A stretch of 45,388 bases of DNA, from positions 1 through 45,388 of the forward strand of contig NZ_JAEKMI010000039.1 of the NCBI RefSeq assembly GCF_020217485.1, written 5' to 3'. Source of the stretch: Mycobacterium sp. WUMAC-067 (lineage in GTDB: Bacteria; Actinomycetota; Actinomycetes; Mycobacteriales; Mycobacteriaceae). Shown here piece by piece: positions 31,445-39,137 of this stretch; within the stretch, counting starts at the first letter, position 1; each line of letters begins with the position of its first letter. A program made the translations under genes and the position numbers. The notes under the pieces are model-generated. The model was not told the origin of the DNA. It ran no database searches and saw only the letters and a list, made by a program, of their open reading frames with translations.

Positions 31445-31480
31445 GTGATTGTCATGTAGCGTGATAATCATTAATCGTGA
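31445..31480 (+). promoter_or_regulatory. 16-nt phased GTGA repeats and putative MarR operator
   Basis: GTGA occurs at 31445, 31461 and 31477, exactly 16 nt apart; the first two 16-nt units agree at 11 of 16 positions (GTGATNNTCAT core). Within this block TGTAGCGTGATAATC (31455-31469) matches the marR upstream motif. The TGATAATCA core is a 9-nt near-perfect palindrome. The block lies 20-55 nt upstream of the SDR start codon, where an operator or activator site belongs. Confidence 0.5.
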
Positions 31481-31499
31481 CTACTTGGGGAAGTGAACG

Positions 31500-32216
31500 A
31501 TGAAGACGGTCATCTTCGGCGCCAATGGGCCAACCGGTCGACTCGCCGTCCGATGCGCGTTGACTGCCGGCCACGCAGTGACCGCCGTGACGCGTCATCC
31601 ACGCGAATTCCCGATCGCCCACCCGCAATTGACGGTTGTGGGGGCCGATGTGCGGAATGACTCCGCCGTCCATGCGGTCATCGCGGGAGCCGACGCCGTG
31701 GTCTCGGCGCTCGGGGTGCCGTTCACCCGCCGCCGGGTCGACACCTATTCGGCCGGAGCGACCAACATCGTCAACGCCATGCGTGCGTCGGGGACGCGCC
31801 GCCTCATCGTCGTGAGCTCCACGTCGGTACATCCCACGCGACGCCTTCACGCCCCGCTCACGGTGCGACTGGTCGACCCCGTCATCAGGACGACGATCGG
31901 TAAGACGGTGTACGACGACATGCGTCGCATGGAATTCATCGTGTGCGACAGCGGTCTCGATTGGACGATCGTGCGGCCCTCCGGCCTGTTCGACCTGCCC
32001 GAACCGACCGATTACAGCAGCGGACCCGTCGAGCCGGTGGGCGCGTTCACCGCACGCATCGACTTGGCCGACTATCTGGTTTCCCTCGTCGCCGACTCGA
32101 CTTCCGTCGGCCGCATCGTGGTCGTCTCGACGACCCAGTCCACCCCGACCCTGTGGCAAATGCTGCGCCGGGAGGCGCTGTCCGCCAAAGACTCTGACTC
32201 CATACCGAAACGATGA
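31500..32216 (+). CDS. Atypical SDR, NAD(P)H-binding (NmrA-like)
   Basis: 238-aa Rossmann-fold protein of the atypical SDR group. Nucleotide motif VIFGANGPTGRLAVR spans residues 4-18, and VTRHP follows strand 2. VSALG lies near 68-72, and VRPSGLFD near 160-167 resembles the substrate-side motif of the family. The classical SDR YxxxK pair is absent, so it may be a redox sensor or quinone/flavin reductase-like protein rather than a dehydrogenase. The ATG has GGGGAAG upstream. It is the first gene of a four-gene operon that ends with a multicopper oxidase. Confidence 0.85.
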   Translation: MKTVIFGANGPTGRLAVRCALTAGHAVTAVTRHPREFPIAHPQLTVVGADVRNDSAVHAVIAGADAVVSALGVPFTRRRVDTYSAGATNIVNAMRASGTRRLIVVSSTSVHPTRRLHAPLTVRLVDPVIRTTIGKTVYDDMRRMEFIVCDSGLDWTIVRPSGLFDLPEPTDYSSGPVEPVGAFTARIDLADYLVSLVADSTSVGRIVVVSTTQSTPTLWQMLRREALSAKDSDSIPKR

Positions 32217-32235
32217 ATCCCCCGAGGAGGGCACG

Positions 32236-32604
32236 GTGCACGCCGCATATCTGATCGTGACATTCATTGCGATCGCCTTCGATGGATTCTCGGGTGTCGC
32301 GGCGCTGGTGCACTTCGCGCCGATTCTGCCCGGGATGCAAAGCGCGGGCGTGCCGGTGTCGTGGTTGAGGTTTCCAATCGGCACCCTGAAGACGTTGGGA
32401 ACCGTGGGACTCATTGTGGGCCTGTGGATTCCCGCGATAGGCATTGCCGCTGCCGCGGGGCTGGTGATCTTTTTCGTGTGTGCGGTGTACACCCACGTGC
32501 TGGCCCACGACATCAGCGGTCAGATGATGTTCGGCGGATTCCTGCTGGCGCTGAACTGCGCCGCCCTCGGTGTCGCGATCGCAGCACACCCGGCGGTCCT
32601 GTGA
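32236..32604 (+). CDS. DoxX-like membrane protein
   Basis: 122-aa protein with four hydrophobic segments (about 1-20, 48-65, 68-90 and 98-118). The arrangement LVHFAPILPGMQSAGVPVSWLRFPIGTLKTLG (read in parts, near 26-58) is usual for small DoxX/DoxD-like membrane proteins. M. tuberculosis DoxX forms a membrane redox complex with a sulfurtransferase and a superoxide dismutase. A similar role as membrane partner of the co-encoded multicopper oxidase is an inference. The GTG start has GAGGAGG upstream. The stop overlaps the next start (GTGA at 32601-32604). Confidence 0.82.
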   Translation: MHAAYLIVTFIAIAFDGFSGVAALVHFAPILPGMQSAGVPVSWLRFPIGTLKTLGTVGLIVGLWIPAIGIAAAAGLVIFFVCAVYTHVLAHDISGQMMFGGFLLALNCAALGVAIAAHPAVL

Positions 32605-33026
32605 ACGCCGATGTGCGGCAAGGCCCGACCGCACGTGGGCCGCTGCTGTTGGCGCGCGCCAGCACCGCGTTGATGGTGGTGCTCGCGCTCGTACAGGCAA
32701 TCTTGGCGGGCGACTTTCTCGGCGGCCAGTACGACGCGCTGATGCTGCACGCGCTCGTGGCGAGAGCGATCACCATCACGTCCGCGGTGCAAGTCGTCAT
32801 CCTCGCCTGGATCTGGCGCCTCGGCGGCCCGCGGGGCGCGTTCTTGGGCGGCGTGGCGCAGACGTTGTTGCTCGTCGCCGAGTTCGCCGCAGGCGAATTG
32901 CGGTTGACCGCCGTACACATCCCGCTCGGTGTGCTGCTCGTCGCCGGGATTGTCCAAGTGGCGATGGCGATCTGGCGTACCCCGCTACCGGCTCGGCGCC
33001 CCGCCGCCGGCGAGGTAACGCCGTGA
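32601..33026 (+). CDS. Four-helix membrane protein of unknown function
   Basis: 141-aa protein with four predicted transmembrane helices (about 20-40, 51-72, 80-96 and 103-126) and short basic ends. I do not recognise a family. The GTG start overlaps the stop of the DoxX-like gene and its own TGA overlaps the GTG of the multicopper oxidase (GTGA at 33023-33026), so three genes are chained by translational coupling and should be made in similar amounts. A histidine (residue 55) and a second one (residue 107) sit at helix ends and could bind metal or heme, which is speculative. Confidence 0.82.
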   Translation: MNADVRQGPTARGPLLLARASTALMVVLALVQAILAGDFLGGQYDALMLHALVARAITITSAVQVVILAWIWRLGGPRGAFLGGVAQTLLLVAEFAAGELRLTAVHIPLGVLLVAGIVQVAMAIWRTPLPARRPAAGEVTP

Positions 33027-34567
33027 AGCGGCGCACCCTGCTGCGCGCCGGCCTGCTCACGGCGGGCGTCGGTGTCGCAGGAGCGGGATGGCCCGCGGCG
33101 CAGATGGCGCTGGGTCCCGCCGAGCCCGGCAAGCTGCTGCGCAGCCAGGTACCGCTGCCGCCGCGTTACCAAGCGCGGTTGCCGATCCCAATTCAGCTGT
33201 CCCCCATCGCCAGCGACGCCGCGAGCGACTATTACGAGATCACCCAGTGCGCCGCCGATCTGCCGATACTGCCCGGCCTCACGACGCACGCCTGGACGTA
33301 TGGCGGAACCTTTCCCGGGCCCACAATCGTCTCTCGGTCGGGTCGGCGCACCGTGATCCGCCACCACAACGCCTTACCCGTTCCCGTCGCTGTGCACCTT
33401 CACGGCGGCCACACCCCACCCGACAGTGACGGTTATCCGCTCGACCTCATCGAGCCCCAGGGCGCGAAGATTACTGACGGCGACAGCGGCATGGCCTCGG
33501 GGATGTCACGCAACTCCGTTGTCGGGCAACGCGAATACGTCTACCCCATGCAGCAACGCGCGGCGACGCTGTGGTATCACGACCACCGAATGGGCTACAC
33601 CGGCCAAGCCGTCTGGCGAGGGCTGGCCGGATTTCACATCGTCCACGACGATGAAGAGGCCGACCTCCCACTGCCGAAAGGTGATCGCGACATCGCTCTG
33701 ATGATCACCGATCGATCGTTCGCCGCGGACGGCTCGTTCCAGTACCCGCTCACCGACGGAGGTGACGTCGCCGCCCCCTATATGAACGGCGTGCTGGGCG
33801 ACGTCGTACTGGTCAACGGCGCGCCGTGGCCCGTGCTGGACACCGACCCCGCGCGGTATCGATTCCGAATACTCAACGCCTCCAACGCCCGCCGCTACCG
33901 ATTGCGGCTCGACCCACCGCCGCCCGAGGGACCGGCATTCACCCAGATCGGCAGTGACGGTGGCCTTCTGGCCGGTCCGGTCACGCATGACGAGATTGAC
34001 ATCGCGCCGGCCGAACGCTTCGACGTCGTCGTCGACTTCTCTCGCTATCGTCCCGGCACCCGGGTACGGCTCCTCAACACCCTTGGTACACAGACCACTA
34101 CGCACGTGATGCGCTTCGACGTCATCGGCGCCGACCGATCGGACGAATCAACCGTTCCCGAACGGCTCAGCGAAACCTGCGCTCCCCTGGACCGCAGGCG
34201 TGCCACGACCACCCGCACCTTCCTGTTCGGACAAGGCCGAGCCGGTGTGTGGACGATCAACAACAAGCCCTACGCGCCCGGCTCCCCGGTCGCGACACCG
34301 CGCATCGGTGACGTCGAAATCTGGCGTTTCATCACCGATGTCCGGCATCCAATCCACGTCCACCTCAACCCGTTTCAAGTCTTGTCGCGCAACAACAGGC
34401 CACCGGGGCGCTTCGATCGCGGTTGGAAAGACACCATCGACGTGGCACCCGCCGAAGCCGTGGAAGTGATCGTGCGGTTCACCGACTATCGCGGAACCTA
34501 TCTGGTGCATTGTCACAACCTCGAGCACGAGGACATGGCCATGATGGCCGACTTCGTCACGGTCTAG
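33023..34567 (+). CDS. Multicopper oxidase, predicted Tat substrate
   Basis: 514-aa three-domain cupredoxin oxidase that would oxidise phenols, bilirubin-like compounds or metal ions and reduce O2 to water. The N-terminus KRRTLLRAGLLTAGVGVAGAG is a twin-arginine-type signal, implying export of the folded, copper-loaded enzyme. All four copper motifs are present: HLHGGH near 125, WYHDHRMGYTG near 184, HPIHVHLNPFQ near 441 and HCHNLEHEDMAMM near 496 (type 1 Cys in HCH with Met after it). CotA/CueO-like enzymes are the nearest types. No Met-rich copper-sensing loop is obvious. It ends the MarR-linked operon. Confidence 0.93.
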   Translation: MKRRTLLRAGLLTAGVGVAGAGWPAAQMALGPAEPGKLLRSQVPLPPRYQARLPIPIQLSPIASDAASDYYEITQCAADLPILPGLTTHAWTYGGTFPGPTIVSRSGRRTVIRHHNALPVPVAVHLHGGHTPPDSDGYPLDLIEPQGAKITDGDSGMASGMSRNSVVGQREYVYPMQQRAATLWYHDHRMGYTGQAVWRGLAGFHIVHDDEEADLPLPKGDRDIALMITDRSFAADGSFQYPLTDGGDVAAPYMNGVLGDVVLVNGAPWPVLDTDPARYRFRILNASNARRYRLRLDPPPPEGPAFTQIGSDGGLLAGPVTHDEIDIAPAERFDVVVDFSRYRPGTRVRLLNTLGTQTTTHVMRFDVIGADRSDESTVPERLSETCAPLDRRRATTTRTFLFGQGRAGVWTINNKPYAPGSPVATPRIGDVEIWRFITDVRHPIHVHLNPFQVLSRNNRPPGRFDRGWKDTIDVAPAEAVEVIVRFTDYRGTYLVHCHNLEHEDMAMMADFVTV

Positions 34568-34597
34568 CGATCGCTTGGATGCGGGCCGGCGGGAATG

Positions 34598-35326
34598 TCA
34601 GCGGGTAACCGCGAGTACGGCTTCCGCGAGCTCGGGACGGCACACCACGAGGTCGGGCAGCTTCGGGTCCGGTTGGTTGTAGGCCAGGGCGGATCCGTCG
34701 ATGCGGGAGGTGTGCAACCCTGCGGCGCGTGCCACCGCCACCGGGGCCGCGGAGTCCCATTCGTACTGCCCGCCGGCGTGCACGTACACATCGGACAGGC
34801 CTTGGACGATCGACGCCACCTTGGCGCCGGCCGAACCCATTTCGACCAGGACGCCGTCCAGGGCGTCCCGGACGTTCAACGCGATGGCGGGTGGGCGGGT
34901 GCGCGAGACCACGATGCGCGGCTTGCCCGGCGCCGCCGGAGGCGACGCGATGTCGGGAGTGGCGAAGGTGATGCCCTGCGCCGGCAGCGCCACGGCGCCG
35001 GCAGTCAGCTCGCCGGCCTCCCAGAGCGCGACGTGCACCGCCCAGTCGTCGCGCCCGAGCTCGGAGAATTCCCGCGTCCCGTCCAGCGGATCGACGATCC
35101 AGACACGCTCCGAGCGCAACCGCACCGGGTTGTCGGCGCCCTCCTCGGACAGCACCGCGTCACCGGGGCGCTCCGCGGTGAGCGCCGCCATCAGAAAGTC
35201 GTGGGATCGCTTGTCCCCCGCCGCTTTCCGTTCGCTAGCTTCCGCATCGGCGAACTCTTGCCGGACCCCGAGCAGCAGCTGACCGGCCTCGGCGGCCAAC
35301 CGCGCGGCCAGATCATGATCATTCAT
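34598..35326 (-). CDS. CysQ-like 3'(2'),5'-bisphosphate nucleotidase (inositol monophosphatase superfamily)
   Basis: 242-aa Mg2+-dependent phosphatase. The metal motifs are SEEGADN near 64-70 (first Glu pair), DPLDGTREF near 79-87 and YEWDSAAPVAVARAAGLH near 189-206. The sequence resembles M. tuberculosis CysQ (Rv2131c), which removes the 3'-phosphate of PAP formed in sulfate assimilation and sulfotransfer. It is diverged enough to be a paralogue, so no symbol is given. Inositol or fructose bisphosphate could also be substrates. I chose the ATG at 35324-35326, with GGAG 6 nt upstream; a GTG at 35336-35338 would add four residues. It converges on the multicopper oxidase gene. Confidence 0.85.
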   Translation of the reverse strand: MNDHDLAARLAAEAGQLLLGVRQEFADAEASERKAAGDKRSHDFLMAALTAERPGDAVLSEEGADNPVRLRSERVWIVDPLDGTREFSELGRDDWAVHVALWEAGELTAGAVALPAQGITFATPDIASPPAAPGKPRIVVSRTRPPAIALNVRDALDGVLVEMGSAGAKVASIVQGLSDVYVHAGGQYEWDSAAPVAVARAAGLHTSRIDGSALAYNQPDPKLPDLVVCRPELAEAVLAVTR

Positions 35327-35350
35327 CGGCGTCTCCACGGAATCCTCAAT

Positions 35351-35373
35351 AAGTTGGCAGTGATGACCAACTT
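35351..35373. promoter_or_regulatory. Inverted repeat AAGTTGG-N9-CCAACTT
   Basis: Perfect 7-bp arms (35351-35357 and 35367-35373) centred about 36 nt upstream of the CysQ-like start, in the gap to a divergent gene. Strong symmetry and promoter position suggest an operator. No regulator gene is adjacent, so the binding protein would act from elsewhere. Confidence 0.5.
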
Positions 35374-35426
35374 TACCCTCAGTAGCTGCGGCGGGCGGGC
35401 GCCACCCCCGACGAAGAATTCGTCCG

Positions 35427-35432
35427 TAATCT
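35427..35432 (+). promoter_or_regulatory. -10 element for a leaderless GTG start
   Basis: TAATCT followed by 7 nt and GTG at 35440. The spacing equals that of the leaderless starts at 7779 and 9157 and decides between two in-frame GTG codons (35434 and 35440). Confidence 0.45.
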
Positions 35433-35439
35433 GGTGGAC

Positions 35440-36063
35440 GTGAGCGGCAACGCCAACGTTCCTTTATCGCAGCGGTTGCGGCACATCTCGCGGGGGCGCT
35501 TGATCGCGATCGGCATTGCGGCGGTCGTGCTGGTCGGGGTATTGGCCGTCGTGGGGGTGCGGGTAACCGAAGGCAATCAACGCGCGACGGGCCCCACTAC
35601 CAGCCCACCGCCGTCGGCGCCGGAGAACTTCGCCATCCCCGGCTGCTACAACCCATCCGTCCCGCCGGTCCCGCGTCCCAAGAAACTCAACGTCCTGGGC
35701 TGCGCCAGCGTGGCGATTGCGCTGCAGGACATGTCGTGGAACTCCTGGGGACCCCAGGGCGCCGACGGGACCGGCACGGCGGTGTTCAAGCTCTGCGACC
35801 CGAATTGCGCGACCGGATCTCAGCTGACCGAGCCGGTGGTGGTGCACGCGTGGAATCCGCAGCCGCCCCGGCGCGAGGCCATCTGCCAGGCCGGCCTGGA
35901 GATCTTCGCCGACATGATTTTGGCGTTCCCCAAAGACGTCCCACCGCCGACCGTGCAACAGATGAACACCCAGTACGACGGAAAACCGGCGGTGCACTTC
36001 GCCAACTACGCCAGCGGCGACACGCGCGGCACCCAGTTCATCGGCTACACGTTCTGTAACTGA
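35440..36063 (+). CDS. Secreted or membrane-anchored protein of unknown function
   Basis: 207-aa protein with one N-terminal transmembrane helix (LIAIGIAAVVLVGVLAVVG, about 19-37) preceded by basic residues, so the remaining 165 residues should lie outside the membrane. After a Pro/Thr/Ser-rich linker come several cysteines (GCYNPSVPP, LGCASVA, CDPNCATGS, AICQAG and the penultimate-position FC), which could form disulfides. I do not recognise the family. Start choice rests on the leaderless -10 at 35427-35432. It converges on the thiolase gene. Confidence 0.78.
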   Translation: MSGNANVPLSQRLRHISRGRLIAIGIAAVVLVGVLAVVGVRVTEGNQRATGPTTSPPPSAPENFAIPGCYNPSVPPVPRPKKLNVLGCASVAIALQDMSWNSWGPQGADGTGTAVFKLCDPNCATGSQLTEPVVVHAWNPQPPRREAICQAGLEIFADMILAFPKDVPPPTVQQMNTQYDGKPAVHFANYASGDTRGTQFIGYTFCN

Positions 36064-36095
36064 CGCGAGGCTGAACCTGAAGGCGCCGACCCGCG

Positions 36096-37271
36096 CTAGA
36101 CCTCGATGACGACAGCGCCGCCCTGGCCGCCGCCGGCGCACATCGCCGCGACGCCGATACCGCCGCCGCGGCGGGCCAGCTCGTAGGCCAGCGTGGTCAC
36201 CATGCGCGCGCCGGAGGCCGCGATGGGGTGGCCGAGGCTGCAACCACTGCCGGAGAAGTTCACCTTCTCCTCGTCGAGGCCGTACTCCCGGCATGCCGCG
36301 ATCGGCACGGACGCGAACGCCTCGTTGATCTCCCACAGCGCCACGTCGCCGGGCGACAACCCGGCGCGCTGCAACACCTTCCCGATGACCTTGACCGCAC
36401 CCAGGCCGCAGTCCCGCGGCGGCACGCCCGCCGCGGCCCACGCCCTGACCGTGCCCATCACGTTGAGCTTCTCGGCCTCGGCGTACTCGCGATCGACCAG
36501 CGCGACCGCGGCCGCGGCGTCGTTGGTGCCGCTGCTGTTGCCCGCCGTGATCGAGAAGCCCTCGATCTCGGGGTGCAACACCTTGAGGCCGGCCAACTTT
36601 TCGACGGTGGTGTCCCGCCGCGGGTGCTCGTCGACGGCGAACTCGATGACCGAACCGTCCGCCTGCGAAATCTTCAGCGGCAGGATCTCGTCGACGAACT
36701 TGCCCGCATCCTGGGCCGCGACGGCCCGCTGGTGCGAGCGGGCCGCCCACGCGTCCATCTCCTCGCGCGTGATGCCCACCGTCTGGGCGGTGTTCCAGCC
36801 GACCGTGATCGACATGTCCTTGGCGGGCGCGTCGGGCGTCTCGACGTGCGTCGGCGGCATCCAGCGCTCCTCGAACTTCAGCTCGGGCCCGGGGATGCGC
36901 CAGTTGGTCAGCGGTGTCATCGACAGCGACTGCACGCCGCCGGCGATCAGCACCCGTTCCATGCCGGAGCCGATCTGGGCCGCCGCGTTGCCGATCGCGG
37001 TGAGGCTGCCCGCGCAATGCCGGTTGACCGACTGGCCGGGAACATGCTCGAGGCCGGTCGCGGTGGCCGCGTACCGCGCGAGATCGCCACCGCCGTAATG
37101 GGATTCGGCGAAGATGATGTCGTCGATGGCGGCCGGGTCGACACCGGATCTGCGCACGACCTCGGGAAGCACCGCGGTGATCAGTGTCTCGGGCGGCGTG
37201 TTGACAAGCGTTCCCTTGAAGGAACGGCCGATCGCCGTTCGGACGGCTCCGACGATTACGGGTGTACCCAT
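36096..37271 (-). CDS. Thiolase (acetyl-CoA C-acetyltransferase family)
   Basis: 391-aa thiolase that would cleave or form 3-ketoacyl-CoA. The acylated Cys86 lies in NRHCAGSLTA. The second set of catalytic residues is NEAFASVPIA near 303, GHPIAASGARM near 335-345 and the deprotonating Cys in MCAGGGQGG near 376-384. All required residues are present. It is divergent from an alcohol dehydrogenase gene across a 153-nt region with a clear dyad, which suggests common control in degradation of an alcohol or fatty-acid-like compound. Which FadA paralogue it corresponds to is not clear. Confidence 0.93.
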   Translation of the reverse strand: MGTPVIVGAVRTAIGRSFKGTLVNTPPETLITAVLPEVVRRSGVDPAAIDDIIFAESHYGGGDLARYAATATGLEHVPGQSVNRHCAGSLTAIGNAAAQIGSGMERVLIAGGVQSLSMTPLTNWRIPGPELKFEERWMPPTHVETPDAPAKDMSITVGWNTAQTVGITREEMDAWAARSHQRAVAAQDAGKFVDEILPLKISQADGSVIEFAVDEHPRRDTTVEKLAGLKVLHPEIEGFSITAGNSSGTNDAAAAVALVDREYAEAEKLNVMGTVRAWAAAGVPPRDCGLGAVKVIGKVLQRAGLSPGDVALWEINEAFASVPIAACREYGLDEEKVNFSGSGCSLGHPIAASGARMVTTLAYELARRGGGIGVAAMCAGGGQGGAVVIEV

Positions 37272-37322
37272 GTTTTCAACCTCGAGCGGTCTGGCGGCGT
37301 TCAGTCGCGGCGAATCGTTTCA

Positions 37323-37345
37323 AATACTGTATAGACAATAGTATT
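37323..37345. promoter_or_regulatory. Operator dyad AATACT-N11-AGTATT between thiolase and alcohol dehydrogenase
   Basis: Perfect 6-bp inverted repeat in the 153-nt divergent gap, in a locally AT-rich stretch that also supplies TATAGA- and GTATT-like promoter sequence. Form and place suit a TetR-family operator, but the nearest TetR gene is more than 14 kb away. Confidence 0.45.
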
Positions 37346-37424
37346 GGTCTAAGTTCGGTGGGGGCCGGTCTGTGACCGCGCTAACAATTAAGCGGTTAGT
37401 ACACGTTTCCAGGAGGCCTCCCCG

Positions 37425-38555
37425 TTGAAAACCAAAGGCGCCTTGGTCTGGGACCTCAACGAACCGTGGGTGATCGACGAGATCGAGATCGGCGATCCCC
37501 GCCGCGGCGAGGTGACGGTCCAGTTGGAGACGGCCGGTTTGTGCCACTCCGACCATCACTTGCTGACCGGTGACTTCCCCATCCCGAGCTTCCCGGTGCT
37601 CGGCGGGCACGAGGGCGCCGGCATCATCACCGAGGTCGGCGACGGCGTCGAGCACCTGGCCGTCGGCGACCACGTGGTCATGTCGTTCATCCCGTCCTGC
37701 GGCAAGTGCACGCCGTGCCAGGTCGGATTGCGCAACCTGTGCGACTTGGGAATGGGGCTGCTGTCGGGGGCGTCGGTCTGCGACGGGTCCTTCCGGGTGA
37801 CGGCCAAGGGGCGCGATGTCGTGCCGATGTCGCTGCTGGGCACGTTCGCGCCCTACGTGGTGGTGCACCACACCTCGGTGGTCAAGGTCGACCCCGCGAT
37901 CCCGTTCGACGTGGCCTGCCTGGTGGGCTGCGGGGTGACCACCGGCTATGGCTCGGCGGTGCGCAGCGCGGCGGTCGGGCCCGGAGAGGACGTCGCGGTC
38001 GTCGGCGCCGGCGGCGTCGGTATCGCCGCGATACAGGGCGCCCGCATCGCCGGGGCCCGCCGCATCTTCGCGGTCGATGCGTTCGAATGGAAGCGCCAGC
38101 AGGCGTTGAAGTTCGGTGCGACCGAAGCGTTCGCGGACGTCGCCACCGCCGCCGCAGCGATCGCCGAGACGACGTGGGGGGTGATGTGCCCCAAAGTGAT
38201 TGTCACGGTGGGTCATTGCGACGGCCGCGACGTCGAGGCGTGGATGGGTCTGACGGCCAAGGGCGGCACGTGCGTGCTGACGGCCATGGGCAACGTGATG
38301 GCCACCGACACCACCCTCAACCTGGCGGGGCTGACACTGCTGCAGAAAAGCTTGCAGGGCAGCCTGTTCGGCGGCGGCAACCCGCAGCACGACATTCCGG
38401 CCATCCTGGAGCTGTACAAGTTGGGTCAGCTCAACCTCGATGACATGGTCACGCGCGAATACAGCCTCGAGGAGATCAACGACGGCTACCGCGACATGCT
38501 CGAGGGGCGCAATGTCCGCGGCATCATCCGCTTCACCGACGCCGACCGGGCGTAA
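37425..38555 (+). CDS. Zn-dependent alcohol dehydrogenase, NDMA-dependent type
   Basis: 376-aa medium-chain dehydrogenase. Catalytic zinc ligands are Cys40 (LCHSD) and His62 (GGHEG) plus the later cysteine in LVGCGVTTG near 173. The structural zinc set is Cys92, Cys95, Cys98 and Cys106. The coenzyme motif VVGAGGVGIAA lies near 192-202. The sequence matches the actinobacterial group of N,N-dimethyl-4-nitrosoaniline-dependent alcohol dehydrogenases, with tightly bound NAD and an unknown reoxidation partner; these often work with mycofactocin. The TTG start is supported by an ideal AGGAGG 9 nt upstream. It is paired divergently with the thiolase. Confidence 0.9.
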   Translation: MKTKGALVWDLNEPWVIDEIEIGDPRRGEVTVQLETAGLCHSDHHLLTGDFPIPSFPVLGGHEGAGIITEVGDGVEHLAVGDHVVMSFIPSCGKCTPCQVGLRNLCDLGMGLLSGASVCDGSFRVTAKGRDVVPMSLLGTFAPYVVVHHTSVVKVDPAIPFDVACLVGCGVTTGYGSAVRSAAVGPGEDVAVVGAGGVGIAAIQGARIAGARRIFAVDAFEWKRQQALKFGATEAFADVATAAAAIAETTWGVMCPKVIVTVGHCDGRDVEAWMGLTAKGGTCVLTAMGNVMATDTTLNLAGLTLLQKSLQGSLFGGGNPQHDIPAILELYKLGQLNLDDMVTREYSLEEINDGYRDMLEGRNVRGIIRFTDADRA

Positions 38556-38584
38556 GCAGTGGACGCAATGGGCACAATGTCTTC

Positions 38585-38977
38585 ATGACAACCAAACCCC
38601 TCGCTGGCGGTGACGCCACCCAGCAACTCGCCTACCGTGTGGCGGCGATGCTGCTCGGCATCGGCACCCTGCACTTCGTGGCGCCCAAACCGTTCGACTC
38701 GATCATCCCCGTCGAACTGCCCGGCAGCCCGCGGCTCTACACCTACGGATCCGGAGTGGCGGAGCTGGCGATCGGGGCGCTGCTGGTGCCGCGACGCACC
38801 CGGCGAACCGCCGCGCTGGCCGCCGTGGCCCTGTTCGTCGGGGTCTTCCCGGGCAACGTCAACATGGTCCGGTTGTGGTGGAACAAGCCGTGGGCGATGC
38901 GGATCGTCGCCCTGGCGCGGCTGCCGCTGCAGATTCCCATGATCACCACCGCGCTCAAGATCCGGCGCGACAGCTGA
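38585..38977 (+). CDS. Small membrane protein, DoxX-like
   Basis: 130-aa protein with three or four hydrophobic segments (about 15-33, 52-68, 72-92 and a weaker one at the end). The pattern RVAAMLLGIGTLHFVAPKPFDSIIP near 14-38 and GSGVAELAIGALL near 52-64 is that of small mycobacterial DoxX-related membrane proteins. The ATG at 38585 lies 6 nt after CACAAT, so a leaderless transcript is possible. It follows the alcohol dehydrogenase with 29 nt between and could also be read from that promoter. Function unknown. Confidence 0.8.
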   Translation: MTTKPLAGGDATQQLAYRVAAMLLGIGTLHFVAPKPFDSIIPVELPGSPRLYTYGSGVAELAIGALLVPRRTRRTAALAAVALFVGVFPGNVNMVRLWWNKPWAMRIVALARLPLQIPMITTALKIRRDS

Positions 38978-39006
38978 CGCGCGCGTCGCGGCATCACCCG
39001 CCCCCA

Positions 39007-39106
39007 TGACCACGGAGGTCACACCGGGCGCGTCGGCCCGCCGGGGAGGCGCACGTTGCCCCTGTGACCGGGGCGCCGTGACGTCGCTACCGCAAAGCCG
39101 TTGCGG
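39007..39106. promoter_or_regulatory. Two hairpins upstream of the DMT transporter
   Basis: TGACC-N5-GGTCA (39007-39021) lies shortly after the DoxX-like gene. CCGCAA-N5-TTGCGG (39090-39106) lies about 30 nt before the transporter start, so it would be in its leader. Neither has a T-run. The first may end the upstream transcript and the second may be an operator or leader structure. Confidence 0.35.
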
Positions 39107-39137
39107 CGCAAGCGGTTGATCGTCGAGGGAAGGACCA

